64,000 nucleotides of DNA. Source: Kalymmatonema hyalinum WJT4-NPBG1. Lineage in GTDB: Bacteria > Cyanobacteriota > Cyanobacteriia > Cyanobacteriales > Nostocaceae. The stretch spans positions 48,448 through 112,447 of the forward strand of contig JAHHIB010000012.1 of the NCBI GenBank assembly GCA_019359075.1. The letters run 5' to 3'. Positions 26,051 through 34,832 of this stretch are shown here, piece after piece. The number at the start of each line of letters is the position of its first letter. The stretch's first letter is position 1. The notes under the pieces are model-generated. The model worked only from the letters and a program-made list of their open reading frames with translations. It ran no database searches and was not told the origin of the DNA. The position numbers and the translations under genes were made by a program.

Positions 26051-27004
26051 TCAGTATCGCGACAAAAAAATTCGTAGCCGATGTGGAAGCTCTCCCACAC
26101 TTCGATACCCAAAACCCAATACCCGAACTGTACATGGAAGATGTCCATCAGGAGCACTTAAGCTAAAGTTATAGTCCTCGTATTTCAGCCACTCACTATT
26201 GACAAGATTTACTAGCCATCCTACACGATCGCCAAAGCGCTTATAGTCTTCTTTCGCATCCTGCCAAGTGCGCTTCTGAACAGTAAAACCAAATTTTCCG
26301 CCGCTATATTTTTCCCAGAGGTTGTCAATAATGCGGAGGTCTTGACGAGGAAATCTTTTGATGTCTTTGTCTTCTAACCAACGTTCTTCTTCTCGCTCTG
26401 ATATTTTAAGCATAAAAGTGTAGGTTTCGATGTCGGCTTCATTCCATTTCTTTGCTGCTAACAGTTCTTGCAATTTTGTATAGTCTACACCAGAAGCAGG
26501 GGAAACAAGGGTCAATTTTGCTTCCAATTTAGAACACTGTAACTGCAAATTTGATAGAGATTGTAAAATTTGTACTGACAAATCATTTTCATGTTTTGGC
26601 TGCTGAACTTGAGATTGCCATTCAGATAATTGTTCTTTCAGTTGTGCTATTTCTTGAATAATTTTATAATTTGCACTGAGTTCACTAGTCATAATTTCTT
26701 TGATAGCCTGTAGTTCTGTTTGAGCAGCATTAGCGGCATTTTCAGCATCAGCTAAACTCTTGTGAGCTTCTGTTGCAGTTTTTTCGGTTATTACAAGCCT
26801 TTCCTGTGTAATCTGAAGCTCAGATTTCAATGTGTTTATTTCGGTTTGGCAATTCCGAAGATTTGATTCTAGATTTTCTATGTAGGTTGTTTTAAAATTT
26901 TGAAATTCTTCCTGTAACTCTTCGCGTGTACGTCTGAGGTCTTCTATAGCCCTTTCGTAATAACCTAACGGTGTTTTCCAGTTACTATTACCTGCACTAT
27001 TCAT
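26051..27004 (-). CDS. Coiled-coil protein with C-terminal GUN4 domain
   Basis: 317 residues from ATG 27004, chosen because AGAGG lies seven bases upstream; a TTG six bases earlier overlaps that site. Residues about 15-165 are a long coiled coil (LRRTREELQEEFQNF...LKEQLSEWQSQVQQ). The last ~145 residues match the GUN4 fold: YTKLQELLAAKKWNEADIET, RFPRQDLRIIDNLWEKYSGG, KFGFTVQKRTWQDA, and FSLSAPDGHLPC. GUN4 binds porphyrins and activates Mg-chelatase; cyanobacteria also have many GUN4-domain proteins attached to kinases or other modules. Here the coiled coil suggests oligomerisation. It is 22 bases downstream of another coiled-coil gene in the same operon. Confidence 0.85.
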   Translation of the reverse strand: MNSAGNSNWKTPLGYYERAIEDLRRTREELQEEFQNFKTTYIENLESNLRNCQTEINTLKSELQITQERLVITEKTATEAHKSLADAENAANAAQTELQAIKEIMTSELSANYKIIQEIAQLKEQLSEWQSQVQQPKHENDLSVQILQSLSNLQLQCSKLEAKLTLVSPASGVDYTKLQELLAAKKWNEADIETYTFMLKISEREEERWLEDKDIKRFPRQDLRIIDNLWEKYSGGKFGFTVQKRTWQDAKEDYKRFGDRVGWLVNLVNSEWLKYEDYNFSLSAPDGHLPCTVRVLGFGYRSVGELPHRLRIFLSRY

Positions 27005-27026
27005 AAACAACCTCTAGAAATTCCAT

Positions 27027-27965
27027 TTATTTGCCTGTTAAAAGTTTCTGTGAAGGCTTGTCCTCTAGCATAAGTGGCTCTGTGGTATCGGAATTTTTCA
27101 TCGTGTTTCGCCAAAACTCACAAAGTAAACCATACTTAATCCAGTCTTCGATAGCTCTCCTTTTCAACTCTGGAGCCTTTTTAACTAAAGCAGACATCAT
27201 TGCTGCATTATATTGAAGTTGTCCATAAATCTTTAGTACGTCATCAATTGAAGTATTCTCGTTTAACTTACTCAGTTCATAGCACTCGCTCAATTGATAA
27301 AGCTCAAGATCGGAAAGCATACTACCAGGCTTAAATCCTATTTTGATCCTCTGTCTACATTTATCCAAAGGATTCGGTAAAGCATGAGCCAAATGCTTTT
27401 TCAATTCATTCCGAATCATTTCAAGCTTTCCATCTATGATTTCGTCTATCTTATCAACTATTTTCTTCGCATCCTCAAATAACTTATCTTCTAAAACATC
27501 AATTTCTGCAAAAGTCATCTTAATGATTTCTTCAGAAAAAGTTAGCCCTTTCATTACCGCAAGCGAAATTTGGTTAATTCGATTTTCTAAATAAAAATCT
27601 GTTTGACCAATGGTTTCTCTTAAATCTCTGATTGCTGTTTCACGTACTGCATCTATTTGTTCAAGGTTACGCCTAACTTTCTCATCAGCTACATTCAGCA
27701 GAGACTCAATATCAGCTTTCACCTGACTTTCTAATTTCTCAGATTCTTCTATTGCTTGTTTGATGCGTTCTTGAGCTAGATAATCAAGCTTGTCAGCCAA
27801 AGGATAAAGTTTTGTATCAAACAAGTAAGCTATCTCATTGCTACTCTGATTAACGAAATCTCGTGAAACCTCCTTCGCTGCGCGCTCAATTTTTTTAACA
27901 AAACCCCCAAAGACCCATCCCAGCATGTCTCCGCATCCTTTTACCGCATGACTAGCAAACACCAT
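27027..27965 (-). CDS. Coiled-coil protein, operon partner of the GUN4-domain gene
   Basis: 312 residues from ATG 27965; an ATG at 27926 has a better ribosome site (GCGGAGAC) and may be the true start, which would remove MVFASHAVKGCGD. The remainder is mostly long helices with heptad pattern (KKIERAAKEVSRDFVNQSSN; IDEIIDGKLEMIRNELKKHL). No signal peptide, membrane helix or known domain is visible. A short N-terminal amphipathic helix (MLGWVFGGFVKKIE) could bind membrane. It is cotranscribed with the GUN4-domain coiled-coil gene, so the two may form a hetero-oligomer. Confidence 0.7.
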   Translation of the reverse strand: MVFASHAVKGCGDMLGWVFGGFVKKIERAAKEVSRDFVNQSSNEIAYLFDTKLYPLADKLDYLAQERIKQAIEESEKLESQVKADIESLLNVADEKVRRNLEQIDAVRETAIRDLRETIGQTDFYLENRINQISLAVMKGLTFSEEIIKMTFAEIDVLEDKLFEDAKKIVDKIDEIIDGKLEMIRNELKKHLAHALPNPLDKCRQRIKIGFKPGSMLSDLELYQLSECYELSKLNENTSIDDVLKIYGQLQYNAAMMSALVKKAPELKRRAIEDWIKYGLLCEFWRNTMKNSDTTEPLMLEDKPSQKLLTGK

Positions 27966-28109
27966 ATTCTTTCAAAAATAACACCCCTTTTACGGAGTGT
28001 CGAGCAATACTAAATTACTGAATAATTAATTAATATTATGGAGAATTTATCCTAAATTTGTATATAATACACCCTTTTTGCCCACAGGCTAAAAGTCTGA
28101 GGCTACACA

Positions 28110-28133
28110 AACAAAGCCCGCCTGCGCGGGCTA
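28110..28133 (-). terminator. Rho-independent terminator of ychF
   Basis: AGCCCGC/GCGGGCT perfect seven-base stem with a four-base loop; on the minus strand it is followed by TTTGTTTG. It lies just 3' of the ychF stop. Confidence 0.75.
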
Positions 28134-28162
28134 TACAAAAGAGAGTTTACAAGTTCGTGATA

Positions 28163-29254
28163 TCACACATTAAAACGGAACAACATCACATCGCCTTCTT
28201 GCACGACGTATTCTTTTCCTTCACTGCGAACTAACCCTTTTTCCTTGGCAGCATTCATCGAACCAGACGTGACTAAATCATTATAAGCAACCGTTTCAGC
28301 ACGAATAAATCCGCGTTCAAAATCACTGTGAATTACCCCGGCTGCTTGCGGTGCTGACATCCCAGCGTGAATAGTCCAAGCGCGGGTTTCCTTTTCTCCA
28401 CTGGTGAAATAAGTACGCAAACCTAACAGAGTATAAGTAGCGCGAATTAATGATTTTAAACCGCCTTCTTCTACACCTAAAGATGCTAAGAATTCACCTC
28501 TTTCTTCTTCTGGCAGTTCAATTAATTCTGATTCCACTTGTGCAGAAACTATCACAACTTGTGCATTTTCAGCGGCTGCAATTGGTCGCACTTTTTCTAC
28601 GTATTCATTACCCGTTGCCAAGTCATCTTCTGACACGTTAGCAGCATAGATAATCGGCTTAACAGTGAGCAGTTCCAGTGGTTTAATAATCTCGGCTTCT
28701 TCTTCGGTCAAACTAACTTGCCGCACTGATTTACCTTCATTTAATACAGCAGCTAATTTTTCCAGCAATGCTAATTCAATCTGTCCTTCCTTGCTCGTAC
28801 GGGCTTGTTTCCGCGTGCGTTCTATCCGCCGTTCAATTTGTGCCAAATCAGCTAAACCAAGCTCTAAATTGATGATTTCAATATCTCGCGCTGGATCAAC
28901 TGAACCGGCAACGTGGATAATGTCGTCATTCTCAAAACAACGCACCACATGCACGATCGCATCAACTTCCCGAATGTGGGACAGAAATTGGTTACCCAGT
29001 CCCTCACCCTTACTAGCGCCCTTAACCAAACCGGCAATATCTACAAACTCAACACGCGCCGGAACAATTTGTTTCGCGGAGGAAATCTTCGCTAAAACAT
29101 TTAACCGCTCATCCGGCACAGAGACAACGCCGACATTCGGTTCAATCGTGCAAAAAGGAAAATTGGCTGCTTCTGCCTTGGCGTTAGCAACCACGGCATT
29201 AAACAAAGTTGATTTTCCAACGTTAGGGAGTCCGACAATTCCGGCTCGTAGCAT
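28163..29254 (-). CDS. ychF: Redox-regulated ATPase YchF (Obg-like ATPase)
   Basis: 363 residues, the universal length. P-loop [14 protein letters not shown] near residue 8; switch region [20 protein letters not shown]; the NxxE variant of the G4 motif (AANVSEDDL), characteristic of ATP- rather than GTP-preferring YchF; and a C-terminal TGS domain (TWTIHAGM-type, here [28 protein letters not shown]). It binds ribosomes and is linked to stress and oxidative responses. Monocistronic, with a terminator 3'. Confidence 0.97.
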   Translation of the reverse strand: MLRAGIVGLPNVGKSTLFNAVVANAKAEAANFPFCTIEPNVGVVSVPDERLNVLAKISSAKQIVPARVEFVDIAGLVKGASKGEGLGNQFLSHIREVDAIVHVVRCFENDDIIHVAGSVDPARDIEIINLELGLADLAQIERRIERTRKQARTSKEGQIELALLEKLAAVLNEGKSVRQVSLTEEEAEIIKPLELLTVKPIIYAANVSEDDLATGNEYVEKVRPIAAAENAQVVIVSAQVESELIELPEEERGEFLASLGVEEGGLKSLIRATYTLLGLRTYFTSGEKETRAWTIHAGMSAPQAAGVIHSDFERGFIRAETVAYNDLVTSGSMNAAKEKGLVRSEGKEYVVQEGDVMLFRFNV

Positions 29255-29315
29255 TTTAAATTTGAAATTTTGGAGTTTGTACCAAACGTTATCTTAAGAC
29301 TACCTGCAAAGAGTT

Positions 29316-29537
29316 TCAAACAGGTCCTGGCACTGTTTGAGGAATTGGTGCTGGAACTGTCTGAGGAATGGGACTCGGTACAGGTTCCGGTACTGGTGCT
29401 GGAACTGGTTCAGGCGCGGGACTAGGTATGGGTTCCGGTACAGGTCCCGGTATAGGTTGGGGAATCATTGGTGTCGGTGATGGATCAGGATTTGGAATCT
29501 GTGGGTCAGGTAAAGGACCAGGAGAGGGATAAATCAT
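29316..29537 (-). CDS. Proline-rich repeat peptide (about 73 residues)
   Basis: From the ATG at 29537 the product begins MIYPSPGPLPDPQIPNPDPS and continues with PxP and PVPEPVPxPIP units to the end; a longer frame begins at 29606. Such low-complexity Pro/Pro-Glu peptides occur widely in cyanobacteria, but no function is known. No good ribosome site is visible. It may be a real small surface or linker protein or a chance frame through a repeat. Confidence 0.4.
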   Translation of the reverse strand: MIYPSPGPLPDPQIPNPDPSPTPMIPQPIPGPVPEPIPSPAPEPVPAPVPEPVPSPIPQTVPAPIPQTVPGPV

Positions 29538-29704
29538 GGTAAGTCTACTTAAATCATGCGACTTTTCCAAGCTAGATGACAACAGACGCTGCTGACATCT
29601 CCCCATATGGCTATTCCATTTATGTCTTTCGTTGCAATCTCTGATAGAGATTTACACTGAATCATCTGCGTTCTCTGTTGCCTTATGCGGTTCATTCCAC
29701 CAAA

Positions 29705-31264
29705 ATGCTCAATCAAAACCAAACACCCTTATTAGACACCTTAAAAGCTTGTGCAGAACATCCTCATGCTCCTTTTTATACCCCAGGACACAAGCGGGGA
29801 CAAGGAATTTCTCAATCCTTGGCTGATTTTTTTGGCAAAGCTACATTCCGCGCCGATTTACCAGAATTAGCAGAATTAGACAACCTCTTTGCACCTGGTG
29901 GCGTTATCCAAGAAGCACAACAACTGGCAGCTGAAGCCTTTGGAGCATCACAAACTTGGTTTCTTGTCAATGGTTCCACGTGTGGAATTGAGGCGGCTAT
30001 TCTCGCAACTTGTGGCACAGGAGATAAAATCATTCTGCCTCGCAATGTCCATTCCTCAGCCATCGCAGGCTTAATTCTCTCTGGTGCTATCCCAATTTTT
30101 GTGAATCCTGAATATGACCCAGTTTTAGATATTGCCCACAGTATCACTCCCAACGCCGTACAAGCAGCACTGGAACAGCATCCCGACGCGAAAGCGGTGT
30201 TTATGGTTTACCCCACATATTACGGTGTTTGTGGAGATGTGAAGGCGATCGCCTCCCTCGGCCACCAATACAATATCCCCTTACTTGTAGACGAAGCACA
30301 CGGCGCACACTTCGCCTTTCATCCCCAACTACCCACCCCAGCTTTAGCCGCAGGTGCTGACTTAACCGTACAATCCATACATAAAACACTGGGAGCGTTA
30401 ACTCAAGCGTCAATGCTGCACGTTCAAGGTGACAGGATAGATTGCGATTGGGCTTTGCCCACGCTAGGCGATTGGGCTTTGCCCACGCTACGCGAACGCA
30501 TCAGTAAAGCGTTGCAACTCGTACAATCTACCAGTCCCAGTTATTTACTTCTAGCTTCCCTAGATGCAGCACGTCAACAGATGGCACTGCACGGTAAAGA
30601 GTTGATGTCCCGCACATTGCAACTAGCCCAAGAAGCGAGAACCCGTATCAGCCAAATTCCCGGCTTGTCAGTTTTGGAAATTCCTCATAGCCCCCCTTAT
30701 CAAGGGGGGTTGGGGGGATCACCTGGCTTTGTTGCTTTAGACAAAACACGGTTAACCGTCACCGTTTCTGGCTTAGGTTTAACTGGATTTGCCGCCGAAG
30801 AAATTCTCGACCAACAGCTAGGTGTAACAGCGGAATTCGCTTCGCTACAACATCTCACCTTTATCATTAGTTTGGGCAACACTCAGGAAGATATTGAGCA
30901 GTTGGTGCAAGCTTTTACTAAGTTGGCGATGACCTCACCTCCAAACTCGGAAGCTTCTGTGGAGATAGGGGAAAAAAAGGGTAAAGTTTTATGGGATAAT
31001 CTTTTTATGATGGGCAATCCTATGCGTATATCGCCCCGTGAAGCTTTTTTCGCTGCTACAGAAACATTACCCATCCAAGAAACTACGGAACGTATTTGTG
31101 CCGAAATCGTTTGTCCTTATCCTCCGGGAATTCCTGTGTTGATGCCCGGTGAAATGATTACTCACACTGCTTTAGAATACTTGCAACACATTCAGATCAT
31201 GGGTGGATTTATCAGCGGTTGTGCGGATACTAGCTTAAAGACACTTAAGGTTGTCAAAGTCTAA
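29705..31264 (+). CDS. PLP-dependent Orn/Lys/Arg decarboxylase family enzyme with repeat insertions
   Basis: 519 residues from ATG 29705; a TTG 27 bases upstream is an alternative. Fold-type I PLP decarboxylase: PFYTPGHKRGQGISQSL at the N-terminus, GSTCGIEAAILATCGTGD, HSSAIAGLILSGAIPIF, LLVDEAHGAHFAFH and the PLP lysine in TVQSIHKTLGALTQASML. The C-terminal part (ICAEIVCPYPPGIPVLMPGE) is the usual Orn/Lys/Arg decarboxylase C-domain. The reaction is likely decarboxylation of arginine, lysine or ornithine to a polyamine precursor. Two repeat-derived stretches interrupt the domain in frame (30444-30491 and 30689-30720). The 3' end overlaps the convergent antitoxin-like gene by 11 bases. Confidence 0.9.
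   Translation: MLNQNQTPLLDTLKACAEHPHAPFYTPGHKRGQGISQSLADFFGKATFRADLPELAELDNLFAPGGVIQEAQQLAAEAFGASQTWFLVNGSTCGIEAAILATCGTGDKIILPRNVHSSAIAGLILSGAIPIFVNPEYDPVLDIAHSITPNAVQAALEQHPDAKAVFMVYPTYYGVCGDVKAIASLGHQYNIPLLVDEAHGAHFAFHPQLPTPALAAGADLTVQSIHKTLGALTQASMLHVQGDRIDCDWALPTLGDWALPTLRERISKALQLVQSTSPSYLLLASLDAARQQMALHGKELMSRTLQLAQEARTRISQIPGLSVLEIPHSPPYQGGLGGSPGFVALDKTRLTVTVSGLGLTGFAAEEILDQQLGVTAEFASLQHLTFIISLGNTQEDIEQLVQAFTKLAMTSPPNSEASVEIGEKKGKVLWDNLFMMGNPMRISPREAFFAATETLPIQETTERICAEIVCPYPPGIPVLMPGEMITHTALEYLQHIQIMGGFISGCADTSLKTLKVVKV
30444..30491. repeat. 24-base tandem duplication inside the decarboxylase gene
   Basis: GCGATTGGGCTTTGCCCACG plus CTAG/CTAC, twice in tandem, adding the residues DWALPTLG/DWALPTLR. 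It contains GGGC...GCCC, a short hairpin typical of cyanobacterial dispersed repeats. A multiple of three keeps the frame. Confidence 0.85.
30689..30720. repeat. C/G-run palindromic repeat inside the decarboxylase gene
   Basis: AGCCCCCCTTATCAAGGGGG followed by GTTGGGGGGAT: a palindrome typical of intergenic cyanobacterial repeats (a related copy lies at 23123-23155). Here it is read in frame as HSPPYQGGLGGSPGF, between conserved parts of the enzyme. Confidence 0.85.
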
Positions 31265-31469
31265 CTTTAGTCTGTTGGGCATAAACATCATCCTCGGCGT
31301 TATCCCAAACTGCATCAAGTGATGTTTGGCTGGCTTGAAGCCAAAACTCAGCTTCATAATCACGAAGAAGTGTTACCAGCACTCTTGTTCCTTCAGGCAG
31401 TTCAGCTGATTCCAGCAGTTCAATTTTTCCTTGCCGAACGGTAGCCCAAAGCGTTTTTAATATATCCAT
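31254..31469 (-). CDS. Antitoxin-like small protein, apparently without toxin
   Basis: About 71 residues from the ATG at 31469; ATGs at 31484 and upstream in-frame starts to 31523 would lengthen it. The product (ILKTLWATVRQGKIELLESA, PEGTRVLVTLLRD, and an acidic ending DAVWDNAEDDVYA) has the layout of cyanobacterial type II antitoxins: an AbrB-like strand pair followed by a toxin-binding acidic tail. No toxin frame overlaps or follows; downstream lies the convergent decarboxylase gene. It is probably a solitary antitoxin remnant or regulator. Confidence 0.5.
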   Translation of the reverse strand: MDILKTLWATVRQGKIELLESAELPEGTRVLVTLLRDYEAEFWLQASQTSLDAVWDNAEDDVYAQQTKVRL

Positions 31470-31674
31470 CTTATAAATGGTCATGCTTTGATGCTGGATC
31501 TTGCGATTGCCTGACGAGCTCAAATCACTGTCCCACAGATAACTTCAAAACAACTGACGAAACAAGCTAACGGCTGAAATCAGATGCGGCAGACAACCTT
31601 TAGACAACCTTTGCAACTCCACCAGGGCTTTTGTTAGTCCGGTGGCTGCATTGATTTGTTGTGGATCTGGGCGC

Positions 31675-33099
31675 TCATCTATTTGGTCGTCTTCTGTAGT
31701 GCCCTCTCACACGGGTTCCATCCTTTCGATAATACGTGTCAACATATACATAATCAGTTTGATTAGAAATCTTCTCGTATTCTTCTACTGTAATTATTGG
31801 TTTAGTTTCTACTCTCTTAACAGGTTGTTGCGGTGTTGTATAGGTAGAGCTAAAGGGTTGTGAGCGATTGATTTGGGAAATATTTTTTATTTGTGCTTTC
31901 AAATCAGCTATTTCTTTTTGCTGTTGTTGATATTGCTGAAGTAATATTTGATATTGTTTTTGTAATTCTAGCTTTTGAGAGATGAATTGAGACTTCTCAT
32001 CCTGCAAGTTTTCAATCTGAAATTGTTTGTTTTGAGCAAGTTCCGCTACATCTCGAATTCTTTGCTGTAACTCTAACCTCTGCTGGTTGAGTTGATCTAC
32101 TTGTTTTTTTAATTCATTAATTTGGTTTTGTTTTCTTTGATTAAGTTCTGTTGAATTTTCAACTTCCCTTTGTAGATTAGCTATCGAATTTTGCAAATTG
32201 TTTATCTGGGCTTGTTTGCTTCGATCAATTTCTGTTAAATCTTGAATATTTTTTTGCAAAGCGGCTATGCTAGCATCACGAGCAGATATATCTCTATGTA
32301 AGTCAGAAATGTTTCTAGTAAGATTAGAAATCTCCTGAATACGCTTATTCAGATCGTTACCGTTCTCTTGCCTAGTTCTAAGTAAACTGTTGAACTGTTC
32401 AGATAACAGATTAATTCGAGAGCGTAATTCATTGACAAGAGCCTGATAGGTACTATCAGTTTTAGAACTATTAGCTCCTAAAACCAGCTTTGCTGATAAA
32501 ATCCTGATTAAATCATCAATTTTATAGGCTAAACGAAGACGATATGGGCTGATTTGATTGGCGTTCTGTGCTATTTCTACAGCTAATCGTTCAATCACTT
32601 CTGAAAGAATAATTTGCGAAGGTTGCCTACTTCTAGCAAAAAGAACTAAATTAGTTACAATCCTTTCGAGTTTTATGTAATCCTTTTCAGCCTGACTAGC
32701 TAAAAGAGAACGAGTATAGTCCTGTATCTTTGCTAGAATGCGGTATTTTTGAGGTCTGCGAGGCTCTAACTCTTGTAATATCTCATTTCTTTTATATTCT
32801 AATGCCTCAAGTGTTCTTGCAATTTTCTCATGGTTTGCAGAAGGATCTTCACCAAGACGTTCTAGAATACCCTCGTAAAGCCATGCTTGAGACTCTAAGT
32901 TATTCAGTTTTTGAACTTGCTGTTGATTATCTGGTTGAGAAACTATATCTATTCTTTGTAACTGCTTTTGTAAACTGTTAATCTTTGCTGAAACAGTCCC
33001 TTTGAAACAAGCAAGCAATAACTCTAAAGCTTGACCATAAGGGAAAGAATAATCAGCAAACCAACCAAATAGAACCCAGAAAAATAGAGAGAATACCAA
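31675..33099 (-). CDS. Membrane-anchored long coiled-coil protein (start uncertain)
   Basis: About 474 residues from a TTG at 33099. A hydrophobic N-terminus (VFSLFFWVLFGWFADYSF) is followed by almost 350 residues of coiled coil (INLLSEQFNSLLRTRQENGN; LNQQRLELQQRIRDVAELAQ) and a C-terminal domain of about 60 residues with EYEKISNQTDYVYVDTYYRK and RVRGHYRRRPNR, a basic end typical of some phage or chromosomal structural proteins. No ATG or GTG precedes in frame up to a TAG near 33209, although the frame is open and codes for a plausible continuation of the membrane helix (VNQLYLDLENL...). A non-standard start or a frameshift is possible. Confidence 0.65.
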   Translation of the reverse strand: MVFSLFFWVLFGWFADYSFPYGQALELLLACFKGTVSAKINSLQKQLQRIDIVSQPDNQQQVQKLNNLESQAWLYEGILERLGEDPSANHEKIARTLEALEYKRNEILQELEPRRPQKYRILAKIQDYTRSLLASQAEKDYIKLERIVTNLVLFARSRQPSQIILSEVIERLAVEIAQNANQISPYRLRLAYKIDDLIRILSAKLVLGANSSKTDSTYQALVNELRSRINLLSEQFNSLLRTRQENGNDLNKRIQEISNLTRNISDLHRDISARDASIAALQKNIQDLTEIDRSKQAQINNLQNSIANLQREVENSTELNQRKQNQINELKKQVDQLNQQRLELQQRIRDVAELAQNKQFQIENLQDEKSQFISQKLELQKQYQILLQQYQQQQKEIADLKAQIKNISQINRSQPFSSTYTTPQQPVKRVETKPIITVEEYEKISNQTDYVYVDTYYRKDGTRVRGHYRRRPNR

Positions 33100-33190
33100 A
33101 AATATAACTACTTTAATGTAGTTTAAAATCTTCTTAAGTAGGTTCCCGTTTAGCTCTAAATCTAAGTTTTCAAGGTCAAGGTAAAGTTGA

Positions 33191-33556
33191 TTAACGAAAA
33201 AATTGCTTATCTATTTGTTGACCTATAACTGTACCTGGATTGTTATTAACATTAAGATTGACACCTGATTCAGTGGTCTGAGAAACATTAGAGGTATTTT
33301 GTATCTGCTGATACCGAGTAACAAGTCTTTCTAAATCCTCCTGGAACCTCTTGTCAGATTCGGCTTCACTCACGATTGCAGCTTCTAAGAGCTTTGGTTC
33401 TTCCTTAGCTCTCTCAAGCTGAAGTCTGCCTTGAAATCTTGCTTTCAAAAAATCTAGGACATCTGCTCCAGCCCTCTCCAAAGCACCGCCAGTAGCTTTG
33501 TCAATTGTATAAAGCGCAATATTTACTGCTTGTAAAGCCAGTACAGATAAATCCAT
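33191..33556 (-). CDS. Small helical protein, neighbour of the coiled-coil gene
   Basis: 121 residues. The N-terminal two thirds are helical and charged (ALERAGADVLDFLKARFQGR; SDKRFQEDLERLVTRYQQIQ); the C-terminal third is Asn/Gly-rich (VNLNVNNNPGTVIGQQ), reminiscent of the linker between effector-associated domains and effectors in bacterial STAND/TIR proteins. It ends 91 bases before the TTG of the membrane coiled-coil gene on the same strand; the two could be cotranscribed. Function unknown. Confidence 0.6.
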   Translation of the reverse strand: MDLSVLALQAVNIALYTIDKATGGALERAGADVLDFLKARFQGRLQLERAKEEPKLLEAAIVSEAESDKRFQEDLERLVTRYQQIQNTSNVSQTTESGVNLNVNNNPGTVIGQQIDKQFFR

Positions 33557-33779
33557 GTCGGTAGTGATTCTGATCTAAGCCTTGCCAATTTATAGCACAT
33601 ATACACCGATAACTTTCAAGTACTGCCCTACAGACAGCATAAAAGTAACTTGACACTGAATATGTAGCAACAAGCACAGGGACTGTTCTCACTAAGATAA
33701 GAGATGAAGCAGCCCAACTATTTATTACACAAAATCCGTATATCTGTCCATAATCGCTTCACGCACCCCATCCCGTTAT

Positions 33780-34832
33780 TTACTGAGCGATCGCCAGCTG
33801 ATTTTCTTCGATCACCTCATACCCATTCGCCAACTGTGCGATCGCCTTATCAATCAAATCTATACCTTGCTGCACAGTTTCAATCACGCTCAACTTTCCA
33901 CGTAAATCAGCAGCACCAGCGAAACCTTTTGCATACCAAGTCATATGCTTGCGTGCTTGACGCACACCGCGATCGCCCTTGTATTCGTACAAAGCTTGTA
34001 AATGTTCCTTCGCACATTCCAAAAGCTGAATTGGAGTTGGTGGCGGTAACTGTTCTCCTGTTTTCAAGAAGTAATCAACTTCTCCCACCAAAAACGGATA
34101 ACCCAAAGTCCCACGCGAACACATGATCCCATCCGCGCCAGTTTGTTCCAAACACTTCACCGCCGCCTCAACCGAGAAAATATCTCCATTACCAATCACT
34201 GGAATATCAAGAATTTCCTTTACACGGGCAATCCATTCCCAGCGGGCATTGCCATTGTACCCTTGGGCGCGAGTACGTCCGTGTACTGTAATCATTTGCG
34301 CCCCCGCATCCTGCATTCGCTTGGCAAAGTCGAGAATCGTAATTTCCTTGTCGTTCCAACCGATACGGGTTTTCACAGTTACAGGTACATCTACCGCCTT
34401 CACCACTTCCCTAACTATTGCCTCAGCGACTTCCGGCTGACGCAATAGCGAAGAGCCACCACCATTTTTGGTAATTTTATTTACCGGACAGCCCATATTA
34501 ATATCAACGGTATCAGCGCCTTCCTCAACCGCCTTTACCGCTGCTTCTGCCAAAAAATCAGGGCGACAGTCAAACAACTGAATACTAATTGGTCGCTCGT
34601 TACGGTCTACCTCCATGATTTTGGGCAACTGCTTCACATAGTGCAACCCCGTTGCATTCACCATCTCCGTGTACATCATCGACTCAGGTGCATAACGACG
34701 CACCAGCCGACGAAATACCATATCAGTCACCCCAGACAAAGGCGACTGGAGAACCCGACTTTTCACTTCAAAAGAACCAATTTTTAGAGGAGTCGAAAGT
34801 CTAGCTTTTAGATCAGGAGACAGCGTAAGCAT
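33780..34832 (-). CDS. dusB: tRNA-dihydrouridine synthase
   Basis: 350 residues, full length for the DusB/NifR3 group. Motifs: QSPLSGVTDMVFRRLVRR (FMN site), INMGCPVNKITKNGGGSSLL with the catalytic Cys, VKTRIGWND, ITVHGRTRAQGYNG, VIGNGDIF, and GIMCSRGTLGYPFL. It reduces specific uridines in tRNA with NADPH and FMN. It stands alone, divergent from the dnaK transcript. Confidence 0.95.
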   Translation of the reverse strand: MLTLSPDLKARLSTPLKIGSFEVKSRVLQSPLSGVTDMVFRRLVRRYAPESMMYTEMVNATGLHYVKQLPKIMEVDRNERPISIQLFDCRPDFLAEAAVKAVEEGADTVDINMGCPVNKITKNGGGSSLLRQPEVAEAIVREVVKAVDVPVTVKTRIGWNDKEITILDFAKRMQDAGAQMITVHGRTRAQGYNGNARWEWIARVKEILDIPVIGNGDIFSVEAAVKCLEQTGADGIMCSRGTLGYPFLVGEVDYFLKTGEQLPPPTPIQLLECAKEHLQALYEYKGDRGVRQARKHMTWYAKGFAGAADLRGKLSVIETVQQGIDLIDKAIAQLANGYEVIEENQLAIAQ

